36,899 nt of DNA, taken from a virus. The translations under genes were made by a program, and so were the position numbers. Under the pieces are notes generated by a model. The model was not told the DNA's origin. It worked only from the letters and a program-made list of their open reading frames with translations, and ran no database searches. How positions within the stretch are numbered: position 1 is the stretch's first letter; each line of letters begins with the position of its first letter. The DNA is taken from the IMG/VR virus record IMGVR_UViG_3300018080_000357, positions 1 to 36,899 of that record; one strand, written 5' to 3'. This document shows, one piece after another, positions 31,102 through 36,899 of the stretch.

Positions 31102-32451
31102 ATGGTAGAGCAACAACCTTACATTGTCGAGTTACAAAATCAGTGTTCAAAAACTGAGAGAAAATTTCTGCACAACCTATTCCATGACCGAGAGAGTTTG
31201 AATGCTCTTAGTGCGGAGATGTTTACTCATCTGAGGCCGAGTCACTTCAAAGATGCAAAATGCTCTGAGGCATATTCCAAAATTGTCGAGTACTACAATG
31301 CTCATGGCAAAGTTGACTACGATAGGTTGGTGTCCAAACTCAAAGACGATACTTACATCAATGAAATTTTCTATTCTAGGCTGACCGATAGAATTGTTGA
31401 TTCTGAGAATTTAGATTTTTTTGCACAGCAGGTGCTTGATAACGCTAGGAGGTTTGAGTTTTATCATCGAGTGGCAAATTTTGCCGTGAGATTCGATGAG
31501 AACACCACCGAGGAGCACTGGAAAGAGGAGATTGACGCACATGAAAGGCAGTGGCCTGAAAAACAAACAAGGCTCACACAGTTCAAAGAAATCACCGAGG
31601 AGATATCTGTGGAGATAAAAAACCCTGAAATTCAACAAAAAGACAAAATTGACTATTCAATCCGATACCCAAAAACAGCAGAGGTGTCTCCTCTCTGTAA
31701 AAAAGAATTGCTCATCATCGGTGGCGATACATCGATGGGTAAAACTGCATATGCTCTAAATCTTGCTACATCATTCACAAAAAACAACTATCGTGGAATA
31801 TATTTTCTCTACGAGGGCTCAGAGAAAAACCTCGGGTATCGATACCTGTCAGACAAACTTGAAATTGACTCCTATGAGCTCAGAGGCACAAAAAGACTAG
31901 CAGAAAAAGACAGACACACAATACCACCCATTATTGAACAGATGAAAGAGACCCTGCTTTTATGCGGAGAATGTCCAACCGTTGACAGACTTGAGGATTT
32001 GGTTGCATTTTATAAAAAACGGTTTGACCTTGATTTTATCGTGGTTGACCATATGCATGCGATGCCCACAAGGGGAGACTTGAGGCAGGCAACCATTGAG
32101 ATAACGAAAGGGTTTTTGAATATTGCCAAACAGCAGGACATACTCATCATCTCTCTAGCACAATTCAGAAAACGTGAGAATCCCGAGGCTGCCCCAACCG
32201 TTGAGGCATTGAGGGAGAGCTCGACAATCTACCAGGATGCCCACCATGTGTGGCTGCTGCATGACCCGTCGTATTACAAAAAAGATGACTCTTTGATGCC
32301 TACAAAGCACATAAATTTTCAAGAGCCTGCTCAACTAATCATTGCCAAAAACCGTGAAGGCAGCAGAAATATCACTATTCCGATGTCATACGTGAGAAAA
32401 TATCACAGGTGGTCAGAATATGAGCAAAAAGACTTGAATGAGCTGAAATAA
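31102..32451 (+). CDS. DnaB-type replicative helicase
   Basis: 449 aa. N-terminal helical domain (1-160) of DnaB type (ERKFLHNLFHDRESL, with HFKDAKCSEAYSKI). RecA core: Walker A GGDTSMGKTAYALN (207-220), YEGSEKN following the usual glutamate, Walker B DFIVVDHMHAM (311-321, D316), and ILIISLAQFRK with the helicase H4-type Q. It unwinds the template at the fork. No phage DNA polymerase or primase is seen, so host enzymes are presumably recruited. A terminator follows at 32512-32560. Confidence 0.92.
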   Translation: MVEQQPYIVELQNQCSKTERKFLHNLFHDRESLNALSAEMFTHLRPSHFKDAKCSEAYSKIVEYYNAHGKVDYDRLVSKLKDDTYINEIFYSRLTDRIVDSENLDFFAQQVLDNARRFEFYHRVANFAVRFDENTTEEHWKEEIDAHERQWPEKQTRLTQFKEITEEISVEIKNPEIQQKDKIDYSIRYPKTAEVSPLCKKELLIIGGDTSMGKTAYALNLATSFTKNNYRGIYFLYEGSEKNLGYRYLSDKLEIDSYELRGTKRLAEKDRHTIPPIIEQMKETLLLCGECPTVDRLEDLVAFYKKRFDLDFIVVDHMHAMPTRGDLRQATIEITKGFLNIAKQQDILIISLAQFRKRENPEAAPTVEALRESSTIYQDAHHVWLLHDPSYYKKDDSLMPTKHINFQEPAQLIIAKNREGSRNITIPMSYVRKYHRWSEYEQKDLNELK

Positions 32452-32468
32452 AGTGCTAGGAAAAATTT

Positions 32469-32544
32469 GTGACTTGGTATATATCGATTTTTAGCTCTGC
32501 ATGGGCTCAAAAAAAAACCCTCTGCTTATTGATCACCAAGTCAC
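32469..32544 (+). promoter_or_regulatory. Alternative pairing overlapping a terminator (attenuator candidate)
   Basis: GTGACTTGGT (32469-32478) is perfectly complementary to ACCAAGTCAC (32535-32544), the latter lying inside the loop of the terminator at 32512-32560. Forming the long-range 10-bp helix would leave CTGCT and AGCAG on opposite sides of one arm, so the two structures exclude each other except as a pseudoknot. This resembles a regulated terminator before the Cys-rich lipoprotein gene. Confidence 0.5.
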
Positions 32545-32560
32545 GAGCAGGGGGTTTTTT
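32512..32560 (+). terminator. Strong Rho-independent terminator
   Basis: AAAAAACCCTCTGCT (32512-32526) pairs with AGCAGGGGGTTTTTT (32546-32560), 15 bp with one T-G wobble, a 19-nt loop and a T-run built into the 3' arm. It follows the helicase gene by 60 bp and ends 15 bp before the lipoprotein start, so that gene needs read-through, a separate promoter or antitermination. Confidence 0.85.
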
Positions 32561-32575
32561 GCATTTGGAGATTTT

Positions 32576-33139
32576 ATGAAAATTTTAAGTTTACTTGTTT
32601 TGCTCATGGCTTTTGGTTGCATGGGTGATAGAGACGGCAAAGAAAAGGAGACAATTTACAATTTCCCTGCTGATAAAATGGGAGAACCTGCATTACCAGT
32701 CAATGGCAGTTATTCGGGGTATTCGTGCTATTGCCACAAAGATGATTGCAAGTCATGCCCTCCTGGTTGTGACATTAAAATCATCAATACCGTCTCAACA
32801 AAGAGCGATTGTGATGAGGACGAGTGTAAGAAAAAATGTGAGGAGTGTGGCAAAGATGATGGTGGGACACCAATCATTATCGTGAGCCAAACACAGACTC
32901 AAGAGCAGAAAAGCGATAATACAAACGACGTTGATAGCGAAAACCAAAATACTAATGACAATGCTATCGAATGGGAGTTTAAAGCAGACGTGCAAATCGA
33001 AAAACGGTGGTACAAATGCTACAAACCCTGCAAAACATGGGGATGCAAGTGGCCTTGCAAATATCAATGTGAGAGACGACTTGCTACCGATCATCTAGGC
33101 AATCAACTTGAGTGTTTTATGCAACCAGGACAACTCTAA
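32576..33139 (+). CDS. Cys-rich lipoprotein
   Basis: 187 aa. Starts MKILSLLVLLMAFGCMG: signal peptide with lipobox A-F-G-C (lipidated C15). Fifteen more Cys occur in three clusters: YSCYCHKDDCKSCPPGCD (about 49-66), SDCDEDECKKKCEECGK (about 77-93) and YKCYKPCKTWGCKWPCKYQC (about 147-166), plus one near the end; a disordered Gln/Asn/Asp linker separates the last two. Spacing suggests metal-binding or disulfide-bonded knots rather than a catalytic site. GGAG precedes the ATG. Outer-membrane or periplasmic; possible exclusion factor. Confidence 0.75.
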   Translation: MKILSLLVLLMAFGCMGDRDGKEKETIYNFPADKMGEPALPVNGSYSGYSCYCHKDDCKSCPPGCDIKIINTVSTKSDCDEDECKKKCEECGKDDGGTPIIIVSQTQTQEQKSDNTNDVDSENQNTNDNAIEWEFKADVQIEKRWYKCYKPCKTWGCKWPCKYQCERRLATDHLGNQLECFMQPGQL

Positions 33140-33174
33140 ATTTGTGTGTGAAGGTTGGAGAAAATATTATTTCC

Positions 33175-33213
33175 GGTGCAGAGTCTCTCACTCCTCTGGC
33201 TAGATTCTGCACC
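33175..33213 (+). other. Hairpin upstream of the RecE-like gene
   Basis: GGTGCAGA (33175-33182) pairs with TCTGCACC (33206-33213), extendable to 11 bp through one G-T wobble. It is followed by AATTAATTAA, not a clean T-run. A processing, stability or weak termination element between the lipoprotein and recombination genes is plausible. Confidence 0.5.
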
Positions 33214-33246
33214 AATTAATTAAAAATTTATGATTGTTTAAAATTT

Positions 33247-34131
33247 ATGACTATTTTTAAGACTGATAACTTCGATGAGTTAATTACTAAACTCCATTCT
33301 AAACATTGGGGTCTCTATGACATCCCAGACACATTGTACCACCACCCAGATTGCCCAGGCATGTCAAGAAGTGCATTAAATGAGTTTGCTAAGTCAGGAC
33401 AGCACTATTGGCAATACAAATTGAGACATAAAGAACCTACAGATGCCATGAAACTCGGCTCATTGTTTCACATTTCAATCCTGAGGCCTGAAAACTTAAA
33501 TTTAGAGTGTGGGGTGCTGCCAAAATTTAAAGGCGTGAGAGGCAATACTATCGCTCAGCAGAGGGATGCCCATATAGCGCAGAGAAGTGAGAGGTTGTGG
33601 ATAACTCAGGATCAATTAGACGCTGTGCAAAGGATGACAGTATCCATAGTGACTCACCCAATTATAAAAGAGGTGAGAGAGTGCCAGCATGTAGAGCTCT
33701 CTGTCTTTAATGAGGACCCTCAGACTAAACAAATGATAAAAGCTAAACCAGATGCTTTCTGCATAAAAGACGGAAAGATTCGCATATATGATATTAAATC
33801 ATGCAAAAAAGGTGGTGGTACTGCTCACGAATTTATGAGGGCAGTGACTAATACTGACTCTAGGCTCTATATACAAGCAGCAATGACAAGTTACTTGTTG
33901 CATCTTACTCTAGGATTGCCTATAGAATTTTTTAAATTCGTAGTAGTAGAGAAAGAGCCTCCTTATCCTGTCTCCATTTTCCAATTGACCGATGATTTTA
34001 TGAATTTTGCTATGGACACTATGTCTATGGATTTAGAGGATTTTGCTATTTGCAAAGAGAAAAATATTTGGCCTGGGTATCCTGAGGGAACCCAAACTTT
34101 AGAACTACCATCATGGATGTTAAAACAATGA
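33247..34131 (+). CDS. recE: RecE-like exonuclease (PD-(D/E)xK)
   Basis: 294 aa. Pattern of the phage RecE/exodeoxyribonuclease VIII branch: YHHPDCPGMSRSALNEFAKS (about 31-50), MKLGSLFHISILRPE (68-82, conserved His75), IKAKPDAFC (164-172, D169), IRIYDIKSC (178-186, D182-x-K184) and RLYIQAAMTSYLL (206-218). It resects double-stranded DNA ends to feed the RecT annealing protein, whose gene overlaps by 4 nt. The start has little ribosome-binding sequence, so the true N-terminus is less certain. Confidence 0.9.
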   Translation: MTIFKTDNFDELITKLHSKHWGLYDIPDTLYHHPDCPGMSRSALNEFAKSGQHYWQYKLRHKEPTDAMKLGSLFHISILRPENLNLECGVLPKFKGVRGNTIAQQRDAHIAQRSERLWITQDQLDAVQRMTVSIVTHPIIKEVRECQHVELSVFNEDPQTKQMIKAKPDAFCIKDGKIRIYDIKSCKKGGGTAHEFMRAVTNTDSRLYIQAAMTSYLLHLTLGLPIEFFKFVVVEKEPPYPVSIFQLTDDFMNFAMDTMSMDLEDFAICKEKNIWPGYPEGTQTLELPSWMLKQ

Positions 34132-34928
34132 ATAAAATACAAACCACCCAAAACCTACTACAATCAGATAACTTCAAAAACCAGCTTAAGCTTGCATTAC
34201 CAAAACACTTGGATGCAAACAGGATGCTAAGGATATGCCTCACTGAAATGAGAAAGACACCCAAGCTTGCTAGCTGTGATCCAACGTCTTTTCTCGGTGC
34301 AGTTATTCAGTGCTCTCAATTAGGTTTAGAACCTGGTAGCGGATTAGGTCAGGCTTATCTCATCCCATACGGGAAAGAGGTAACAATGCAGATTGGCTAT
34401 CAGGGATTGATCGACCTTGCTATGCGCTCAGGTAAGGTCGATTCAATCATAGCTGATTGTGTCTATACTGAGGATGAGTTTGATTTTTTTACAGACGGTA
34501 AGGGTCAGCATATCTATCACAAACCTAATTGGGAGAGTGAGAGAGCAGATAAAGACATTAAGATTGTTTATGCTATGGCTCAGATTAAAGGTGGTGGATG
34601 TGTCATGGCCTGGATGACAAGAGCCGAAATGGATGCCCACAGAAAGAAATTTTCCAAAGGTGGTAATATTTGGAATAACCATTTTGCAGAAATGGCAAAG
34701 AAAACTGTTATTCGTAGGCTATATAAATTCTTACCTAAGTCTATTGAGATGAGAGACACGCTAGAGAATGAGGCATCAAATGATTTAGGTGTTAAGCCTG
34801 AGCCTGCAAATCAGATAGATCTACCTCAAATAGAGGAGACACAGCCTGTAGGTAGCTCTGTAGAGGATATTAAAAAGTTAAATGCAGAACTAGACGCTAT
34901 TGGCAAAGCTGCAGATAAAATAGTTTAG
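34128..34928 (+). CDS. recT: RecT single-strand annealing protein
   Basis: 266 aa from MNKIQTTQNL. Matches RecT closely through the core: KLALPKHLDANRMLRICLTEMRKTPKLASCD, FLGAVIQCSQLGLEPGSGLGQAYLIPYG, IGYQGLIDLAMRSGKVDSI, and WNNHFAEMAKKTVIRRLYKFLPKSIE. It anneals complementary strands exposed by RecE in recombination and replication. ATGA overlap with recE gives the preferred start; an ATG five codons upstream is possible. The C-terminal 50 residues are acidic and less conserved. Confidence 0.95.
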   Translation: MNKIQTTQNLLQSDNFKNQLKLALPKHLDANRMLRICLTEMRKTPKLASCDPTSFLGAVIQCSQLGLEPGSGLGQAYLIPYGKEVTMQIGYQGLIDLAMRSGKVDSIIADCVYTEDEFDFFTDGKGQHIYHKPNWESERADKDIKIVYAMAQIKGGGCVMAWMTRAEMDAHRKKFSKGGNIWNNHFAEMAKKTVIRRLYKFLPKSIEMRDTLENEASNDLGVKPEPANQIDLPQIEETQPVGSSVEDIKKLNAELDAIGKAADKIV

Positions 34929-34934
34929 AAAATA

Positions 34935-35006
34935 GGGAGCAGTCAATTTTTCATTACTAACTATTCGTACCAGTTAAGATGATTGCTACAGCCTTTGGCT
35001 GCTCCC
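34935..35006 (+). other. Long-range inverted repeat downstream of recT
   Basis: GGGAGCAGTCAA (34935-34946) pairs with TTGGCTGCTCCC (34995-35006), 12 bp with one T-G wobble and a 48-nt loop. No T-run follows. It separates recT from a small membrane-protein gene and resembles the hairpin before recE in its role as a boundary. Confidence 0.5.
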
Positions 35007-35019
35007 TTACAGAGGATTT

Positions 35020-35172
35020 ATGAAACGCACCAAAGCAGATGACATATTAGATAAGTTAGATATAGCTTTATTTTTGATAGCTATTCTTATCATCGTGGTT
35101 GTTATCATAGGCTCTTGGGTAATTTATGACTATTACGGTCCATTGGGCATAGAATTGAAAGTCAATTTATGA
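35020..35172 (+). CDS. 50-aa membrane protein
   Basis: Begins MKRTKADDILDKLDIALFLI and ends GIELKVNL. A charged N-terminus precedes one long hydrophobic segment (about 15-36, rich in Ile and Val). GAGG lies upstream of the ATG and the TGA overlaps the next start (ATGA), which supports it being real. Unknown function. Confidence 0.7.
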   Translation: MKRTKADDILDKLDIALFLIAILIIVVVIIGSWVIYDYYGPLGIELKVNL

Positions 35173-35438
35173 GATTAAGATTGTTACTAAATAGAAAAAA
35201 CTCCCCGTACAAAACGTTTGCTGATTTTGATAGCGTTACAATTAATGGACACGGCAATGTTATAAACCTCTGGCAGGATGGTAAGATTGATACTGGTTTT
35301 GTTGGTGACTTTGATGATCTGATAGCAACCATCGAGGCATTCTTTGAAGAAATGAAAAAACAGCAAAATTTAAGCAATAGATTGTTTGTCATCTTTTATG
35401 ATGAGGATGATGAGGATTTTAAATATAGAGGAGTTTGA
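35169..35438 (+). CDS. 89-aa hypothetical protein
   Basis: Small acidic protein: a basic start (MRLRLLLNRKN), then FADFDSVTINGHGNVINLWQDGKIDTGFVGDF, and a helical acidic C-terminus with a DEDDED stretch. It is coupled to the preceding membrane-protein gene (ATGA). No family recognised. A regulatory or mimic role for the acidic tail would be speculation. Confidence 0.65.
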   Translation: MRLRLLLNRKNSPYKTFADFDSVTINGHGNVINLWQDGKIDTGFVGDFDDLIATIEAFFEEMKKQQNLSNRLFVIFYDEDDEDFKYRGV

Positions 35439-35439
35439 C

Positions 35440-35691
35440 ATGATAAAAGCTATCATGATTGTGGTGGGTCTAGTAATAGGCTTTAGTGCAGATGCCAAAA
35501 CCACCAGGATATTCCCTAAGATAGTTAATGGCAAAGCTGTGTTTGTTTACGGCACTCCTCCTAGCCTTGTGTCAAAGCCTTGTGATTGGAGAGTCTACTA
35601 CATAAAGGTGGGGGCGTGTCTAGTGTGGCGAGAGAATTATGTGCGTAATCCACGGTTCTACACATATTACGCCACGAGATGCTATGAATAA
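35440..35691 (+). CDS. Small secreted protein, 83 aa
   Basis: Starts MIKAIMIVVGLVIGFSADAK: a signal peptide with a probable cleavage after A-D-A. The mature part is aromatic and basic, with three Cys (PSLVSKPCDWRVYYIKVGAC). GAGGAG lies 6 nt before the ATG, 1 nt after the previous stop. Predicted periplasmic. Unknown function. Confidence 0.7.
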   Translation: MIKAIMIVVGLVIGFSADAKTTRIFPKIVNGKAVFVYGTPPSLVSKPCDWRVYYIKVGACLVWRENYVRNPRFYTYYATRCYE

Positions 35692-36136
35692 ACCAGACTT
35701 AAGTGAGTTTAGATACGACCCTGACACAGGTCTCATTTATAGAGAGAGAACTATGTACAAACAATTTAATGGACCATGCCTGTCTACAGACTTTTATGGC
35801 TATAAGAAGGTTAATATTAATGGAGTAACGTATAAACAACATCGCTTGGCTTTCCAACTAATGGGGATTGATATTCCAGACGAGAAAGAAGTAGACCATA
35901 TAAATGGGTTGAAGCATGATAATCGGTGGTGCAATCTGAGGCTGGTTACAAGGACAGAAAACCATCGTAATTTGAAAAGACATAGACAAGGCAAAACTCC
36001 ATACGTACATTATGGAAAAAAGCAAGGGTGGAGAGTGCAGAGGTACTGTGCCTTAACAAAAAAAAATGTTTTTCATGGCTATTTCAAAACAGAACAAGAG
36101 GCTATCAGCTATGTTAAGGAAAATTTTAACATTTAG
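35684..36136 (+). CDS. HNH homing-type endonuclease with AP2-like tail
   Basis: 150 aa. HNH_3 motif EVDHINGLKHDNRWCNLRLV (69-88) continuing to TRTENHRN (89-96), with D71-H72, N80 and N93-H94. The C-terminal part (about 105-148: PYVHYGKKQGWRVQRYC then FHGYFKTEQEAISYVKENF) is AP2-like DNA-binding. The N-terminal YDPDTGLIYRE is of the NUMOD type. This free-standing domain set is typical of phage homing endonucleases that spread within populations. It overlaps the previous gene by 8 nt. No intron is apparent. Confidence 0.88.
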   Translation: MNKPDLSEFRYDPDTGLIYRERTMYKQFNGPCLSTDFYGYKKVNINGVTYKQHRLAFQLMGIDIPDEKEVDHINGLKHDNRWCNLRLVTRTENHRNLKRHRQGKTPYVHYGKKQGWRVQRYCALTKKNVFHGYFKTEQEAISYVKENFNI

Positions 36137-36161
36137 CTTTCTAAAATTTAGGAGAAAAAAA

Positions 36162-36434
36162 GTGTACCACGACGGTATGAGTGACTTGCACAGAAAATAT
36201 ATCCTTAAAATAATGAAAAAAAACCTGGTGATAGTTAAAGCGAAAAAATGGAATAGTCCAGAGAGAGGGGAGCTCAATGTCAAATATACTGAGGAGTGTA
36301 TAGATCTACTTGAGACTATGGTCAATGCTGCTGCACGTCCTGATAAGAAAATAGATAAGCTTGTCTTATACTCAGGTGATGATATTGTTGATACATTTGA
36401 AAAAACTCAGGAGCCTAAATTGGAGGGGATATGA
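36162..36434 (+). CDS. 90-aa hypothetical protein with GTG start
   Basis: The GTG at 36162 has AGGAG 7-8 nt upstream. An open extension before it overlaps the HNH gene and lacks a signal. Protein: DLHRKYILKIMKKNLVIVKAKKW (basic start), then a helical, charged part with IDLLETMVNAAARPDKK and LVLYSGDDIVDTFE. Coupled to the last rightward gene by ATGA. Function unknown. Confidence 0.6.
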   Translation: MYHDGMSDLHRKYILKIMKKNLVIVKAKKWNSPERGELNVKYTEECIDLLETMVNAAARPDKKIDKLVLYSGDDIVDTFEKTQEPKLEGI

Positions 36435-36775
36435 TGCAGGTAGATGAGAGCATTTTAGATGACCTTGATGAGGTTTATGATGTGCCTGAAATTGAAACAC
36501 CAGAACCTCCAAAGACTATAGACATTGAAAAACTTCATGAATTAGAATTAAGATGGGCTGAAAAAGCCAATGAGATCAAACAAAAACAACAAGCCACAGA
36601 GATAGAGCTCGGGGTTAAAGTTTTAGACTTCATAAATACTGCAAGAAAACATGTCCGTGAGGAGCAGGCTGAATTAGCCAAAGCACAAGCCGATCTATTA
36701 CAAAGTACAAATAAATTAGCGGATGAGAAAAAAGGCAATCTGCATGATTTAATAGAGCAGTTCAAAGGGGGTTAA
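36431..36775 (+). CDS. 114-aa coiled-coil protein, last gene of the rightward arm
   Basis: Acidic N-terminus (MMQVDESILDDLDEVYDVPE) and a Pro/Glu linker lead into a long helix (about 35-110; ELRWAEKANEIKQKQQATEI, then VREEQAELAKAQADLLQ) with clear heptads. The stop codon lies within a hairpin shared with the converging leftward arm. GGAGG precedes the start. No recognised family; possibly a host-interaction or virion-core partner. Confidence 0.7.
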   Translation: MMQVDESILDDLDEVYDVPEIETPEPPKTIDIEKLHELELRWAEKANEIKQKQQATEIELGVKVLDFINTARKHVREEQAELAKAQADLLQSTNKLADEKKGNLHDLIEQFKGG

Positions 36776-36786
36776 CAAACCCCCTT
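36765..36786. terminator. Convergent hairpin, likely bidirectional terminator
   Basis: AAGGGGGTT, loop AACA, AACCCCCTT form a perfect 9-bp hairpin spanning the last rightward stop codon, 4 bp from the end of the last leftward gene in the closed circle. It has G/C-rich arms but only poor T-runs on both sides, so termination strength is uncertain. Confidence 0.5.
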
Positions 36787-36899
36787 ATCCTTACTTAGCT
36801 CCATTCAAGGACTGGGTAAGAGCATTAAGAGCATTAAGCATAGCATTCTGGCTTTGCTGCATACCTGTTAATACACCACCAAGTTTAGCTATCTCTACA
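36777..36899. repeat. Right copy of 123-bp terminal direct repeat
   Basis: Identical to 1-123. See the left copy: it implies a circular map in which the last rightward gene (ending 36775) and the last leftward gene (ending at 15) converge. Confidence 0.93.

Noticed and set aside
1-36899. tRNA genes, CRISPR array, integrase, repressor
   Set aside because: None recognisable by eye on either strand; absence is a limited statement without a dedicated search.

Overview
The window is almost certainly one complete genome of a tailed phage with a short tail (podovirus-type), infecting a Gram-negative host. The last 123 bases (36777-36899) repeat bases 1-123 exactly, inside a coding region, so the molecule closes into a circle of 36776 bp. 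Gram-negative is inferred from three phage lipoproteins with lipoboxes and several small membrane proteins. The host genus cannot be read from the sequence. I see no integrase, repressor, polymerase, tRNA or CRISPR, and no recognisable endolysin.

The layout is two opposed arms diverging from a control region at about 26633-26966. The leftward arm (26632 down to 15) is the packaging and virion arm, with most genes touching or overlapping. Its order of transcription is: small-terminase-like protein, a 48-aa ORF, a large S/T-rich virion-type protein, a NeuB-family synthase, a lipoprotein, a DUF1353-like protein, a 49-aa membrane protein, TerL, a zinc ribbon, portal, scaffold, major capsid, decoration candidate, a Maf/DUF115-type protein, a run of small virion proteins, adaptor, hub/nozzle, four internal (ejection) proteins, fibre, a sugar-gene cassette, and small membrane proteins. 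There is no tape measure, tail tube or sheath, which fits a podovirus.

The rightward arm (26967-36775) holds early and replication genes: a short leader operon with a lipoprotein, a winged-helix protein, a replication initiator carrying an iteron cluster, a DnaB-type helicase, a Cys-rich lipoprotein, a RecE/RecT pair, small membrane or secreted proteins, an HNH endonuclease and two small soluble proteins. A short leftward block (28235-29485: hypothetical, RuvC-like resolvase, winged-helix protein) lies inside it.

The most striking content is a near-complete nonulosonic-acid (sialic/pseudaminic/legionaminic-like) pathway spread over three places in the virion arm. These are a sugar-nucleotide 4,6-dehydratase, Gfo/Idh/MocA oxidoreductase, CMP-sugar synthetase, class III aminotransferase and GNAT acetyltransferase (959-5187), the NeuB-type synthase (23783-24715), and a Maf-like putative nonulosonate transferase (15928-16956). 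Each part lies directly downstream of a Ser/Thr-rich virion-type gene (fibre, large virion protein, decoration/capsid). My inference is that the phage makes an acidic nine-carbon sugar and attaches it to its own particle; modification of the host surface is the main alternative. A second possible novelty is an ADP-ribosyltransferase-like segment embedded in the 926-aa internal protein.
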